Source: Chloroflexota bacterium | GTDB lineage: Bacteria; Chloroflexota; Dehalococcoidia; Tepidiformales; Tepidiformaceae | Direction: 5' to 3' | NCBI GenBank assembly: GCA_016191435.1 | Contig: JACPOQ010000035.1 | Span: 310,001-374,000 of the forward strand | DNA length: 64,000 bases | Shown: in pieces, positions 7,636 to 16,249 of the stretch | Numbering within the stretch: position 1 is the first letter of the stretch | How the letters are laid out: each line of letters opens with the position of its first letter | Position numbers and translations under genes: made by a program | The notes under the pieces: model-generated | What the model saw: only the letters and a program-made list of their open reading frames with translations | Databases searched by the model: none | Told to the model about the DNA's origin: nothing

Positions 7636-10025
7636 TAGAGGCTCGTACCGTTGGCGAAGATCGGCTCATCGCCCGTGACGCCGGCCGCATAGAGCCCCGC
7701 CACCTCCTCGGGCGTCAGCCCCAGCAGCCCCCCGAAGACCTCATGGTTGTGTTCGGCGAACATCGGCGCTGGGCAATAAATGGCGCCCGGCGTTCGTTCG
7801 AAGCGCCAGGGGAACCCCGGATACGGGAAGGTTCCCGCCTCCGCGTGCGTGATTGTTTGGAAGAAGCCGCGCTGGTTCAGGTGGTTGTCGCTGACGATTT
7901 CCCAGTTCTGCATCACGGGCGCGGCGGGCACGCCGGCTGCCTGGAGCGCGGCCGTCGCGTGGTTGTGGTCCATCGTCGCCGCCCAGGCGCCGATCGCGGC
8001 GTCAATCTCGGCGGCGCGCGCCCGGCGGCCGTCCACGCCCGCCAGCACACGGTCGCCGCCGAGATCATCGCGGCCGATAATCGCGCAGAGTTGCCGCCAG
8101 TCGTGTTCGTCGCGGACAGTGACTGCCAGCCAGCAATCGCGCCCGAGCGTTGCATACACGCCCTGGGGCGCGAACACCGGAGAGCGGTTCGCCATCGGTT
8201 CCATCACCTCGCCGGTCACGCTGTACCGCAGAAACTGCTGCGAAAAGAAGGGCAGCACCGCCTCCATCAGCGCCATGTCGATCCATTGCCCCTCACCGGT
8301 GCGCTTCGCGTGGTGCAGCGCGGCCAGCAGCGCGACGGCCCCGTGGTTCCCGGTGACGGGATCCGCGTAGAACGTCCCCGTGCCGTAGTACTCGCCGGGG
8401 CCGTAGCCGTTGAGGCTGGCGAGCCCGCTCGAGGTTTCGATGTTGCTCCCATACGCGGAGTAGTTGCGCTCGGGGCCCGTGCCGCCGTACCCCGACATCG
8501 AGCACAGGACCACCTTCGGGTTCACTTCGCGGAGCGCATCGTACCCGAGGCCGAGCTGCCCCATCACGCGGGCCGCGTTGTTTTCGAGCACGGCATCGCT
8601 GACGGAAACGAGATCGAGGAAGATCTTGCGGCCCTCGGGGCGCGACAGGTCGAGGCAAACGGCGCGCTTGTTGCGGTTGAGCTTGTTGAAGTACGCGCTG
8701 CGGTGGTAGTGCTCCGGCCACGTCATGTCGTCGTTCACCCAGACAAGCGTGCGCGTGGCCGGCTTGCTCGCGAGCTCGACTTTGATGACATCGGCGCCGA
8801 GGTCTGCCAGGTGGCGCCCGCCGATAGGTCCCGCCCAGTTGCCAGTGACTTCGATCAGGCGGATACCGGCGAGCGGACCGCTGTGCTCGCCGGCGTGTGC
8901 TCGCGGGTTCGGGCGGGCCAGGCCCGCGTTCGCCCAGGCGAACGACGCTGAGAGTACCTCGGCGGTGTGCTGGCCGAGCGCCGGGGCCGGCCGCTCGATG
9001 GCGCAAGGTGTGCCCGAAAGATGGTACGGGAAGCCGGTCGCCACGAACGCCCTGCCGCTCACCACCACCGTGCCGAGGCTGCCGCGCGCGGCCAGCTGCT
9101 GGTTGTTCGCTACGTCCGCCATCGTGTTCACCGGGCTTATGGCGATGCGGAGTTCCTGCCCCGCGTGGTAAATCTCCTGCTTCGTGCGGGTGGCGGCCCA
9201 TTCGCTGAAGGCGGGGTAGATGAGGTCTCCGAAGCGCTCCCACCAGGTCGGCGGGTTCATCAGCGTCTCATCCTCGAGCAGGTCGAACCGCTCGATCAGG
9301 ACGAACAGGTTGGCGTAGGGGACGAGGTTGAACAGGAATATGTAACCATCGGCGCACTTCGCGTAGAGCGAACCGGTGCGCATCTGGATTTTGCCGGTAT
9401 GCGTCCAGGTCGTGGTGAGCCAGGCGTGGCAGCTGAGCGTCGCCTCCTGGTGCGAGATCTCGATGCGCTGCCCCTCGCCGGTTGCACGTGCATGGGCCAC
9501 GCCGGTGAGCGCCGCGATCGCGGCCTGGACGCCCGTCTGGAACTCGGCCTGGTAGCCGGGCAGGGCGATAGGTTCGCGCTCGGCGTTGCCGGCGAAGTAG
9601 TGGAAGCCGCCAGTGGCCCATTCCGTGAACGGCGTCGTCACCCAGCCCGCGCGCGGGCCGCTGCGCCCATAGGGCGACAACGAAACCACGACGGCGTGCG
9701 GGTTGGACTCGGCGAGGCGCGATTCGAGAGCGTCGGCGGCGGCGCCGCGTTCACTGTGGACAATGATATCGGCGTGGGCTGCGAGCGCGGCCACCGCCGG
9801 GTCATCCAGCATCAAGGCGGCGCCGCGCTTGTTCTCATTCAGGTACGCGAAGAACGCGCTCTCTCCATTCACCAGCGGCCATTCGGCGCGCACCGGGTCG
9901 CCCGCGGGTGGCTCGACCTTGACCACCTGCGCGCCAAGGTCGGCGAGCAGCTTCCCGCAGTAAGGACCGGCGACTCCCGTCGCGAGTTCCAGCACAACAA
10001 CATCCGCGAGCGCGCCCTCAGGCAT
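7635..10025 (-). CDS. CaiB/BaiF family III CoA transferase, two domains in tandem
   Basis: Formyl-CoA-transferase-like enzyme that moves CoA between acyl-CoA and a free carboxylic acid. At 796 residues it is twice the usual 380-400. The first copy opens with VVVLELATGVAGPYCGKLLADLGAQVVKVEPPAGDPVR. The second opens near residue 385 with IRLIEVTGNWAGPIGGRHLADLGADVIKVEL and includes NRNKRAVCLDLSRPEGRKIF and GEGQWIDMALMEA. The catalytic Asp region is clearest in the second copy (ETSSGLASL... GNHGAVALLAALHHAKRTGEGQWIDMAL), while the first keeps a matching GEGQRIEISHQEA. The substrate cannot be told from sequence. A good GGGAGG precedes ATG 10025. Confidence 0.85.
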   Translation of the reverse strand: MPEGALADVVVLELATGVAGPYCGKLLADLGAQVVKVEPPAGDPVRAEWPLVNGESAFFAYLNENKRGAALMLDDPAVAALAAHADIIVHSERGAAADALESRLAESNPHAVVVSLSPYGRSGPRAGWVTTPFTEWATGGFHYFAGNAEREPIALPGYQAEFQTGVQAAIAALTGVAHARATGEGQRIEISHQEATLSCHAWLTTTWTHTGKIQMRTGSLYAKCADGYIFLFNLVPYANLFVLIERFDLLEDETLMNPPTWWERFGDLIYPAFSEWAATRTKQEIYHAGQELRIAISPVNTMADVANNQQLAARGSLGTVVVSGRAFVATGFPYHLSGTPCAIERPAPALGQHTAEVLSASFAWANAGLARPNPRAHAGEHSGPLAGIRLIEVTGNWAGPIGGRHLADLGADVIKVELASKPATRTLVWVNDDMTWPEHYHRSAYFNKLNRNKRAVCLDLSRPEGRKIFLDLVSVSDAVLENNAARVMGQLGLGYDALREVNPKVVLCSMSGYGGTGPERNYSAYGSNIETSSGLASLNGYGPGEYYGTGTFYADPVTGNHGAVALLAALHHAKRTGEGQWIDMALMEAVLPFFSQQFLRYSVTGEVMEPMANRSPVFAPQGVYATLGRDCWLAVTVRDEHDWRQLCAIIGRDDLGGDRVLAGVDGRRARAAEIDAAIGAWAATMDHNHATAALQAAGVPAAPVMQNWEIVSDNHLNQRGFFQTITHAEAGTFPYPGFPWRFERTPGAIYCPAPMFAEHNHEVFGGLLGLTPEEVAGLYAAGVTGDEPIFANGTSL

Positions 10026-10253
10026 GGCGTCCTCCCTCGATCGAATCCCCGGCGGGTAGCGCCCGGTTGCGGCAAGCCTACGCGAGACTGGGTGGCCGCG
10101 AAAACCGGCTCGCCCGGGGACTCGTTCTCACCCGGCTGGCGCCGCGATCGTGGGCGCCTCGCATGGCCGCCGGGCAGCCTGTGTTGTGGCGCTTACGTCG
10201 CGAAGTGAGCGCCGAATCACTGAAAGGGCCGCTGCCCCAACTGTTATCGTCCG

Positions 10254-10260
10254 TTTATAC
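10254..10260 (+). promoter_or_regulatory. Possible -10 element for the riboswitch transcript
   Basis: TTTATAC lies about 30 nt upstream of the riboswitch aptamer in an otherwise GC-rich stretch, a good position for the promoter of this leader RNA. No convincing -35 is visible. Confidence 0.35.
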
Positions 10261-10290
10261 GCGGCGCGATTTGCTCTGGTACGTTGTTTT

Positions 10291-10402
10291 GGCCGAATCC
10301 TGGCACTCGCCGGGACGGGGGACCCACGCAAGGGGGTGAAGCGCGGTGGCCGCGCCGGCGACTTCGAACGCCGAACCCGTCAGCTAACCCCGCAGGCGTT
10401 TC
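10291..10402 (+). promoter_or_regulatory. c-di-AMP riboswitch (ydaO/yuaA type)
   Basis: The conserved blocks of this aptamer appear in order: GGCCGAATCC (10291), GGGGGACCCA (from 10317), GGGGTGAAG (from 10333), then CGCCGAACCCGTCAGCTAAC (from 10369) followed by CCCGCAGGCG. The CCGAACCCGTCAGCTAACC-CGCAGGCG ending is the hallmark of the family. In described cases c-di-AMP binding lowers expression of downstream genes for cell-wall, osmotic or ion functions. An 8-bp hairpin (GAAGGGAA...TTCCCTTC, 10403-10425) follows and could be the expression platform. The next gene, at 10486, is read in the same direction. Confidence 0.88.
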
Positions 10403-10485
10403 GAAGGGAAGCCCGGTTCCCTTCCCAGCCCTGTTCGCTGCCCGTTTCGGGGCACGGACCATCGCGCTTGGAGGCGCAGACTTCT

Positions 10486-10959
10486 GTGGACCAAACCTTG
10501 GCTTTTCGCGGGCAGGCGCGCCTCGGCGCGCCCGCCGGCGATCCTATTGCGGACGCGCGTGACCTGCTCCGGCGGGCGGCGCGCCTCCCCTACCAGGCTG
10601 CCCACGCCAACGCCTGGAGCCGCCGCTTCCGCCGCCTCGCGACCGACGCCCGGCGCGCAATCGCCGCGCACGTCCTCCGCTACGAGCGCTCGGATTCGCC
10701 GACGGCGGCGGCCGTCGAAGCCGCGCCCCACCTGCTTCCGGCAGTCCGCCGCGATTTCGAAGAGCACATCGAATTGCTCCGGCGCAGCTACGACCTGGTG
10801 GTGGAGGCGGAGGGACTCGACTCCCCGACCATCTGGACGATGGTCGAACTCGGCGAGCAGGCGATGTTGCTGTCCCGGGCTCTCGATCGCCACCACAACC
10901 GCGTGCTCACGATCGTCCACGAAGCCAACCAGCGCGACATCGGTGGCGAAGCGGGCTAA
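10486..10959 (+). CDS. Hemerythrin-like (HHE) helical protein, riboswitch-controlled
   Basis: A 157-residue all-helical protein. The start is set at GTG 10486 because an in-frame upstream extension would run through the riboswitch. The pattern of helices with spaced His/Glu (RRAIAAHVLRYE, LPAVRRDFEEHIELL, MLLSRALDRHHNRVLTIVHEANQRDIG) resembles HHE cation-binding hemerythrin proteins that carry a di-iron site, but ligand spacing is not perfect and I treat the family as tentative. It is the only gene downstream of the c-di-AMP riboswitch and is followed by a strong hairpin, so it is probably monocistronic. Confidence 0.55.
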   Translation: MDQTLAFRGQARLGAPAGDPIADARDLLRRAARLPYQAAHANAWSRRFRRLATDARRAIAAHVLRYERSDSPTAAAVEAAPHLLPAVRRDFEEHIELLRRSYDLVVEAEGLDSPTIWTMVELGEQAMLLSRALDRHHNRVLTIVHEANQRDIGGEAG

Positions 10960-10986
10960 TTTGCGTCCATGTACCGGCCGAGGATG

Positions 10987-11010
10987 GCAGGCGCCCGGAC
11001 GGGCGCCTGC
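10987..11010. terminator. Hairpin terminator between convergent genes
   Basis: A perfect 10-bp stem GCAGGCGCCC / GGGCGCCTGC with a GGAC loop, followed on the plus strand by TTCCGTTTCG. It lies 28 nt after the hemerythrin-like gene and before the convergent methyltransferase gene, so it can serve both directions. Confidence 0.7.
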
Positions 11011-11064
11011 TTCCGTTTCGCGCCCTCGCCGATGATCAATACGTTCGTCCGCGCGTGAGGCCAT

Positions 11065-11814
11065 TTAGACTCCCGGCGTCGCGAAAAGATAGATGGCCCA
11101 GCCGAGTTCGTCGCGCTCCTCGCGCAGGTAGCGGTCGCGCTGTTCGCGCTGGCTGGCCGCGACATCGATCGCATCGGGGTCGTCCGGATGCTCGCGCGCG
11201 AAGCGCTCGGCGGCGCGCCACTGCAAACCCTGGTAGCGGTCCCAGTCGTCCTGGCTGCTGACGATGGTATAGAGCAGCGACAGGCCTTCCTCCGCGCCGA
11301 TGGCGGCGTTTCCGGCGTGCGAGCGAAAGGCCGATTCCGCAAGGCCCCGGCCCGCGAATTGGTCGGCTTCCGCCGGGTGGTAGGCGAACGGCTCACCCGA
11401 GACGACGAGCCCCCCGGGCTTCGCGAACGCCGCCAGCGCCTTCAGCGTCTTGCGATAACCCCCGAAGATCCAGCTCGCGCCGAGGCAGAGCGCCACATCG
11501 AAGCTGCCCGGCTTGCCGCGGTAGGCGATGCCGTCCTCCTGGATGATTTCGATGCGGCCGGAGAGCAGCCGCGCCGCGACCAGCTCGCGGGCATCGGCGA
11601 CGAACGGCGGCGATAGGTCCACCCCGACCCCGCGAGCGCCCCAGCGCTCGGCGATTCGCACGAGCGTTTCGCCTTTCCCGCATGCGATATCGAGCACCCG
11701 CGCGTGTGGCCGCAGGTCCAGCAGCTCGACGAGCTCGGCGAGCTTCGCGGGGCTCGTCGGGTTGCAGATGGCGTGGTCGCGATGAGTGACGGCGAAGTAC
11801 TTCCAACGGTCCAC
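11065..11814 (-). CDS. SAM-dependent class I methyltransferase
   Basis: A Rossmann-fold methyltransferase of 249 residues. Motif I is VLDIACGKGETLVRIAERWGARGVGVDLS (about residues 40-68), post-I IEIIQEDG and motif IV FDVALCLGASWIFGGY. The start is GTG 11814 with GGGAGGG seven bases upstream; a longer reading to 11901 lacks this. The substrate is unknown: homologous small-molecule methyltransferases of this class (ubiE-like) are diverse. It ends with a helical C-terminal domain of about 80 residues. Confidence 0.8.
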   Translation of the reverse strand: MDRWKYFAVTHRDHAICNPTSPAKLAELVELLDLRPHARVLDIACGKGETLVRIAERWGARGVGVDLSPPFVADARELVAARLLSGRIEIIQEDGIAYRGKPGSFDVALCLGASWIFGGYRKTLKALAAFAKPGGLVVSGEPFAYHPAEADQFAGRGLAESAFRSHAGNAAIGAEEGLSLLYTIVSSQDDWDRYQGLQWRAAERFAREHPDDPDAIDVAASQREQRDRYLREERDELGWAIYLFATPGV

Positions 11815-11919
11815 GCGTACCCTCCCTCGCCGGCGAATCGAAGCGTACGCGCCGCGGCCCGGGTCGTCATGCGCGGTCCTGTTGCGGACGGCCAGCGACA
11901 CAAACGGCAGTTCGGGACC

Positions 11920-12408
11920 ATGAAATCGCGCCGTACGGCCGGGGGCGGCGGCCGGACGCAGCCATACCCTGCGGGCACCGTGCTCAGGGAATTGAGTCTC
12001 CAGGAATCCGAAGCGCTGTTAGCGCGGCAACGGATTGGGCGCGTGGCGATGCGCGACGCCGATGGCACCTACCTCATCCCTATCAGCTACGCCTTCGCCG
12101 GCGACTCCATCTACGCGCACGCACCCGCCGGCAAAAAGGTCCGCCTTATGCGCCGGTGGCCCCACGTCGCGTTCCAGGTGGACGAAATCGAAGACGCCGC
12201 CCACTGGCGGAGCGTGATCGTGAAAGGGACCTACGAGGAGCTCCAGGACGAGGAGTCACGCGCCAAGGCGAGGCTGCTCCTGTTGCGAGCGTTCTCCGGC
12301 CACCACATGAGCGTCACCGCCGGGCACGGCCAGCGGACCACGCTCGCCGACGCCGTCGTCTTTCGCATCCGCGCGGCGGAGGTGACCGGCTTCGCCGAAA
12401 ACGGCTGA
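11920..12408 (+). CDS. Pyridoxamine 5'-phosphate oxidase-family (NimA-like) flavin protein
   Basis: A 162-residue split-barrel protein. The family fingerprint is ELSLQESEALLARQRIGRVAMRDADGTYLIPISYAFAGDSIYAHAPAGKKVRLMRRWPHVAFQVDEIEDAAHWRSVIVKGTYEEL, typical of the Pyridox_ox_2/NimA group that binds FMN or F420 and reduces small molecules. ATG 11920 (MKSRRTAGGG) is preferred over the longer frame. Physiological substrate unknown. Confidence 0.8.
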   Translation: MKSRRTAGGGGRTQPYPAGTVLRELSLQESEALLARQRIGRVAMRDADGTYLIPISYAFAGDSIYAHAPAGKKVRLMRRWPHVAFQVDEIEDAAHWRSVIVKGTYEELQDEESRAKARLLLLRAFSGHHMSVTAGHGQRTTLADAVVFRIRAAEVTGFAENG

Positions 12409-12515
12409 CGACGCTTCGGCTGCGATCCACGGGCCTTTCGGCCGTGGTGAGACTGTCTCGTGTGCGCGATAGTCGCCTTTGTGGCGAGCGCGAGCAGCGC
12501 CCCCGAGGGTGAAAG

Positions 12516-13640
12516 ATGAGATTCGTCCTGGACCCCGCAACGGAGCGCTTTCGCGACGACGTGAAGCGCTTCCTCGATGTCGCCCTTGGCCTCGGCGGCG
12601 CTGCTGGCGACCCCATCGCGTTCCAGCGGCAGCTCGCCGCGCGGGGATGGCTGACGCTTGCCTGGCCGAAAGAGTTCGGGGGCGCCGGGGCGAGCCACCT
12701 CCACCAGCTTGTCTACAACGAAGAGATGGCTTACGCCGACGCCCCGTTCGCGAACCACGGCGTGAACTGGGTCGGCCCCACGCTGATGCTCTACGGGTCC
12801 GACGAGCAGAAAGCACGTTATCTCCCCCGCATCGCGAGCGGCGAGGAGCATTGGTGCACCCTCTACAGCGAGCCCGGCGCCGGCAGCGACCTCGCGTCAC
12901 TGCGGACGCGCGCGGTGGCGGACGGCGACGACTTCGTCATCGATGGTCAGAAAATCTGGACCGGCCGGGCGCACCTCGCCGACTTCGGCTGGCTCGCGGC
13001 CCGCACCGACCCGGCAGCGCCGAAGCACCAGGGCATCTCGCTGATCATGGTCGACATGAAGTCGCCGGGCGTGAGCGTGCGTCCGCTGCTGGACCTTTCC
13101 GGGCGGCATCACTTCAACGAAGTCTTCTTCGAAGGCGTGCGCGTGCCGCGTGCGAACGTCGTCGGCGCCGTGAACCGCGGCTGGTACCACATCGCCGTCG
13201 CGCTCGATTTCGAACGCAGCGGCATCCAGAACTTCGCCGTGAGCCGGCGCGGCGTGGAGCAACTGGTTTCGATGACGCAATCCCAACCACGGCTGCTTTG
13301 CGGGCGATCACACCTGCGCCACGAGATCGCGGAGCGGGCGATCGAGGTAGCCGTTGGCACGAACCTTGCCTACCGCGTCGCGCTGATGCAGGCGAACGGC
13401 GAAATGCCGAACCATGAATCGAGCGCGAGCCGGGTGTTCGGTACCGAGCTCGTGCAGCGCGTGGCGCAGACAGCGCTGCGCGTCACGGGGCTCGCGGGCC
13501 AGCTGCGCGGGGGCTGCGAGCCGCGCCCGGACTTCGCCACCGGCTACCTGCTCGCCGCCTCCGAAACCATCGCCGGCGGGACGAGCGAGATCCAGCGCAA
13601 CATCATCGCCACGCGCGGCCTCGGGCTGCCGCGCGGGTGA
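12516..13640 (+). CDS. Acyl-CoA dehydrogenase
   Basis: FAD-dependent oxidation of acyl-CoA to enoyl-CoA. The 374 residues match the family. Visible signatures are LYSEPGAGSDLASLRTRAVADGDDFVIDGQKIWTG (FAD-binding middle domain) and GGTSEIQRNIIATRGLGLPRG at the C-terminus. The usual catalytic Glu region is LTIAVALDFERSG-like here (HIAVALDFERSGIQNF), so the base may be the Glu in FERS, as in distant long-chain or terpenoid-type members. RBS GAGGGTGAAAG precedes ATG 12516. Expected partners (ETF, enoyl-CoA hydratase) are not adjacent. Confidence 0.88.
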   Translation: MRFVLDPATERFRDDVKRFLDVALGLGGAAGDPIAFQRQLAARGWLTLAWPKEFGGAGASHLHQLVYNEEMAYADAPFANHGVNWVGPTLMLYGSDEQKARYLPRIASGEEHWCTLYSEPGAGSDLASLRTRAVADGDDFVIDGQKIWTGRAHLADFGWLAARTDPAAPKHQGISLIMVDMKSPGVSVRPLLDLSGRHHFNEVFFEGVRVPRANVVGAVNRGWYHIAVALDFERSGIQNFAVSRRGVEQLVSMTQSQPRLLCGRSHLRHEIAERAIEVAVGTNLAYRVALMQANGEMPNHESSASRVFGTELVQRVAQTALRVTGLAGQLRGGCEPRPDFATGYLLAASETIAGGTSEIQRNIIATRGLGLPRG

Positions 13641-13695
13641 TGGCGTGCGCGGCCGCGCGCCCGCCTGTCAAACGTGTGCTCAAGCGCTCGAAGCC

Positions 13696-13785
13696 GGTAG
13701 AGTCGGCCAGGTGCTGAGCGTCGCTGGCGGCGCGACGCTCCAGAAGTATCCTGGAATCACCCTGCCGCCGATCTCGGAGACGTGA
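13696..13785 (+). pseudogene. C-terminal remnant of a short-chain dehydrogenase
   Basis: The frame reads GRVGQVLSVAGGATLQKYPG then a short tail and a TGA at 13783-13785. This is the C-terminal end of SDR enzymes (G-Q-V-L-x-V-D-G-G). The rest of the gene is missing, since 56 nt upstream the acyl-CoA dehydrogenase ends. The intact-looking tail of the SDR gene at 16.3 kb (ITGQTHHVDGGATLKKYP) is clearly related. Confidence 0.7.
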
Positions 13786-13831
13786 TTCCATCGCGCCGGG
13801 CGCCGCGTCCCGGCCATCTGGAGGCGTCAGC

Positions 13832-14764
13832 ATGACCGCATACCGCGACCTCCCGCTGCTCCAGGGCCTTGGCCTGCCGCACGCATGGGACGAATTCGGC
13901 CCCGGCGACCAGCTGGGCACGATCAACCGCCTGACCCCTGAACGCACCCTCGCAGCGCTGCAAATTCCTCGGCTCGGCCGGGCCATCAACCTCAGCCTGC
14001 CCCTTAACCTGCCCAATCCGCCCATGTTCGGCCGCAAGCCATATAGCCACGTCGTCTATCCCCTGAGTCGCAACGAACAGGATGACTACATCGACAGCCT
14101 GCACCTGCAGGCATCGAGCCAGTGGGACGGCCTGCGGCACGTGCGCGCGCGCGAATTTGGCTTCTACGGCGGCAGAGGCGAGGATGCCGCCGGGCCTGGC
14201 GGGAGCGAGCTCGGCATTCAGGCGTGGGCGGAGCGCGGGATCATCGGGCGTGGCGTGCTGCTCGATGTGGCGGCCTTCATGGAGGGCGCCGGCGTGCCCC
14301 TGGACCCCTGGAACGACACGCCGATCACCGCCGGAACGCTCGAGCGCACCGCTGCCGCCGAGGGCGTCGCGCTCGCGCCCGGCGACATCCTGCTGGTGCG
14401 GACTGGCTGGATGTCGGCCTACCTTGCGCTCAGCGGGCCGCAGCGCGAAGCCGTCGCAGGGGCAACAGACTGGCCCGGGCTGAGCGGCGATGCCGCCATG
14501 GCGGAATTCCTCTGGGACCACGAAGTCGCCGCGGTCGCCGCCGACAACCCCGCGGTCGAGGATGCGCCCGGCGACCCGTCGGCAGGCTCGCTGCACCGCC
14601 GCCTGATCCCGTTGCTGGGGATGGCGCTGGGCGAGCTCTGGGCCCTCGATGAGCTGGCCGCGTTCGCGCGGGAGCACCGCCGCTATGAGTGCTGCGTGGT
14701 GTCTGTGCCGCTGAACATCCCCGGTGGCGTGGGGTCGCCGGCGAACGCGCTCGCGTTGGTCTAG
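13832..14764 (+). CDS. Cyclase family protein (kynurenine formamidase-like hydrolase)
   Basis: A 310-residue protein of the metal-dependent cyclase/KynB superfamily. The metal-binding region reads SLHLQASSQWDGLRHVRAREFGFYGG (HxxxxxHWDGLxH-like; here the second His is Gln-Trp-Asp-Gly-Leu-Arg-His). Other features are GIIGRGVLLDVAAF, GDILLVRTGW and a C-terminal LNIPGGVGSPANAL typical of the family. Members hydrolyse arylformamides, isatin or similar amides or esters; the substrate is unknown here. Its last 19 bases, including the stop, are repeated at 16250. Confidence 0.78.
   Translation: MTAYRDLPLLQGLGLPHAWDEFGPGDQLGTINRLTPERTLAALQIPRLGRAINLSLPLNLPNPPMFGRKPYSHVVYPLSRNEQDDYIDSLHLQASSQWDGLRHVRAREFGFYGGRGEDAAGPGGSELGIQAWAERGIIGRGVLLDVAAFMEGAGVPLDPWNDTPITAGTLERTAAAEGVALAPGDILLVRTGWMSAYLALSGPQREAVAGATDWPGLSGDAAMAEFLWDHEVAAVAADNPAVEDAPGDPSAGSLHRRLIPLLGMALGELWALDELAAFAREHRRYECCVVSVPLNIPGGVGSPANALALV
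14746..14764 (+). repeat. 19-bp direct repeat, left copy
   Basis: CGCGCTCGCGTTGGTCTAG, overlapping the 3' end of the cyclase gene. An identical copy lies at 16250-16268, so the two copies bracket the metallo-beta-lactamase-fold gene. Confidence 0.85.
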
Positions 14765-14809
14765 GTCAAGGCAAGAGGAACCACCTCATTGGGTGTAGCC
14801 AGATCCTCG

Positions 14810-14815
14810 TATAAT
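14810..14815 (+). promoter_or_regulatory. -10 promoter element
   Basis: A perfect TATAAT 26 nt upstream of ATG 14842. TTGGGT lies 15 nt further upstream as a possible -35 with a short spacer. An AGGAG sits just before the start codon. Confidence 0.6.
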
Positions 14816-14841
14816 CCGGGCGAACACTCAGGAGCGGTCAA

Positions 14842-16191
14842 ATGCAGAGATGGCTTCCAACTTCCCGGCCGGCACGTCTCGCACTGCAATTAGTTGTCGT
14901 CGGGCTTGGGCTGGTCATTTTCAGCCTTGCCAGCGCGGGGCCAGAAGCATCCACGCCGCCGTTCGGCTCCGACCTGCCCTTCAAGGCATTCGGCCCGCTG
15001 CTCGCCGCCGATTCGAGCGGTGTCACCACGCCGGGTCCCGCGACCGGCTTCCAGGTGGTGTTCATTGACGTGGGCCAGGGGGACGCGACTCTTATCACCG
15101 TTGGCAGTCAGCGCCTCCTGATCGACGGCGGCCGGCCCGAGGACCTCGTCACTCAGCGGCTGCAAGCCCTGGGCGTGACCGACCTTGACGCCGTGGTCGC
15201 GACCCACTCCGATGCTGACCACGTTGGTGGCCTGGTACGGGTCCTCGCCACGTTCGCGGTTGAGCGCATCTACGTGAATGGCGACCCGCCCGACACCCAG
15301 ATCTACACGGACTTCCTGGCAGCGGCAGCAACGGAGCCGGGCGCCCAGGTCCTCACCCTTTCCCGCGGCCAATCGGTCACTTTGGGCGGGCTTCAGCTTC
15401 CTGTCCTCAACCCGGCCTCGCTCTCCGGCGACACCAACACCGACTCGGTCGTCCTGCGCCTCAGCTGCGGCACGGTGTCCGTGCAGTTCGAGGGCGACGC
15501 CGACCAACCAGCGGAGCAATCGATGATCGCTGCGGGCCTTGCCGCCGACGTGGATGTGCTCAAGGTGGGACACCACGGCTCGAACACCTCCAGCTCGCTT
15601 GCGTTCCTGCAGGCCGAGAAGCCGGAGGTCGCGGTCATCAGCGCCGGGCTCACCAATCCCTACGGCCACCCGGCACCGGAGACACTTGCGCGCCTCGCCA
15701 CCGTGGGCGCCTCGCTCGTTCGGACGGACACTACGGCCGGAGACGACTCCGTCGTGATGACGAGCGACTGTCAGACGTACAGCTTCTACGTCACACCGAC
15801 ACCCGCGCCGCCTGTTCCCACGCCCACCGCCACCGTTACGCCCACGCCGACCCCCACGCCAACCCCTACGACAGCCGTAACCTGCGGCAGCGCGACAGCC
15901 ACTATCACGGCGCTCGACAAGGTGGGCGAGGTCGTGACGGTCTCGGGCGCCGGTCTCATGACCGGCTGGTACATCATCTCGGAGAGCGGGAACCAGCGGT
16001 TCGACTTTCCCTCGGGCTTCACACTGTCGGGCTCCGTTCAGGTCAAGTCCGGCACGCCGCAGTTCGCGAACAGCGCCACGATGCTCTGGTGGAGTGCGGC
16101 GGCGCTCTGGACCAACAGCAGCGACGACGACGCCTTCCTGTACAACTGCCAGGGCAGCCTCGTCAGCACGTTCGAGGATGGAACCCCGTGA
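14842..16191 (+). CDS. Secreted ComEC/Rec2-like metallo-beta-lactamase hydrolase with lamin-tail-like domain
   Basis: 449 residues. An N-terminal hydrophobic signal or anchor (ALQLVVVGLGLVIFSLASAG, about 13-32) precedes a metallo-beta-lactamase fold: VVFIDVGQGDATLITVG, LLIDGG, THSDADHVGG (metal ligands HxDxDH), and DVLKVGHHGSNTSSS, the arrangement of the ComEC C-terminal domain. A Thr/Pro linker (PTPTPTPTPT, about 325-345) then leads to a beta-rich domain resembling the lamin-tail domain (GEVVTVSGAGLMTGWYIISE... FPSGFTLSGSVQVKSG). Secreted nucleases often carry this combination, so an extracellular nuclease or phosphodiesterase role is plausible. It has its own promoter. Confidence 0.8.
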   Translation: MQRWLPTSRPARLALQLVVVGLGLVIFSLASAGPEASTPPFGSDLPFKAFGPLLAADSSGVTTPGPATGFQVVFIDVGQGDATLITVGSQRLLIDGGRPEDLVTQRLQALGVTDLDAVVATHSDADHVGGLVRVLATFAVERIYVNGDPPDTQIYTDFLAAAATEPGAQVLTLSRGQSVTLGGLQLPVLNPASLSGDTNTDSVVLRLSCGTVSVQFEGDADQPAEQSMIAAGLAADVDVLKVGHHGSNTSSSLAFLQAEKPEVAVISAGLTNPYGHPAPETLARLATVGASLVRTDTTAGDDSVVMTSDCQTYSFYVTPTPAPPVPTPTATVTPTPTPTPTPTTAVTCGSATATITALDKVGEVVTVSGAGLMTGWYIISESGNQRFDFPSGFTLSGSVQVKSGTPQFANSATMLWWSAAALWTNSSDDDAFLYNCQGSLVSTFEDGTP

Positions 16192-16249
16192 TCGTGATTT
16201 GGAGACGGCGATCTGGCGGGCCGTGGCCAGCGCGTTGAGGAATGACTTC

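Noticed and set aside
15800..15880. Short repeated CC-AC-CC units that could be read as a CRISPR-like or tandem repeat
   Set aside because: They encode the Thr-Pro linker of the hydrolase in frame and have no unique spacers.
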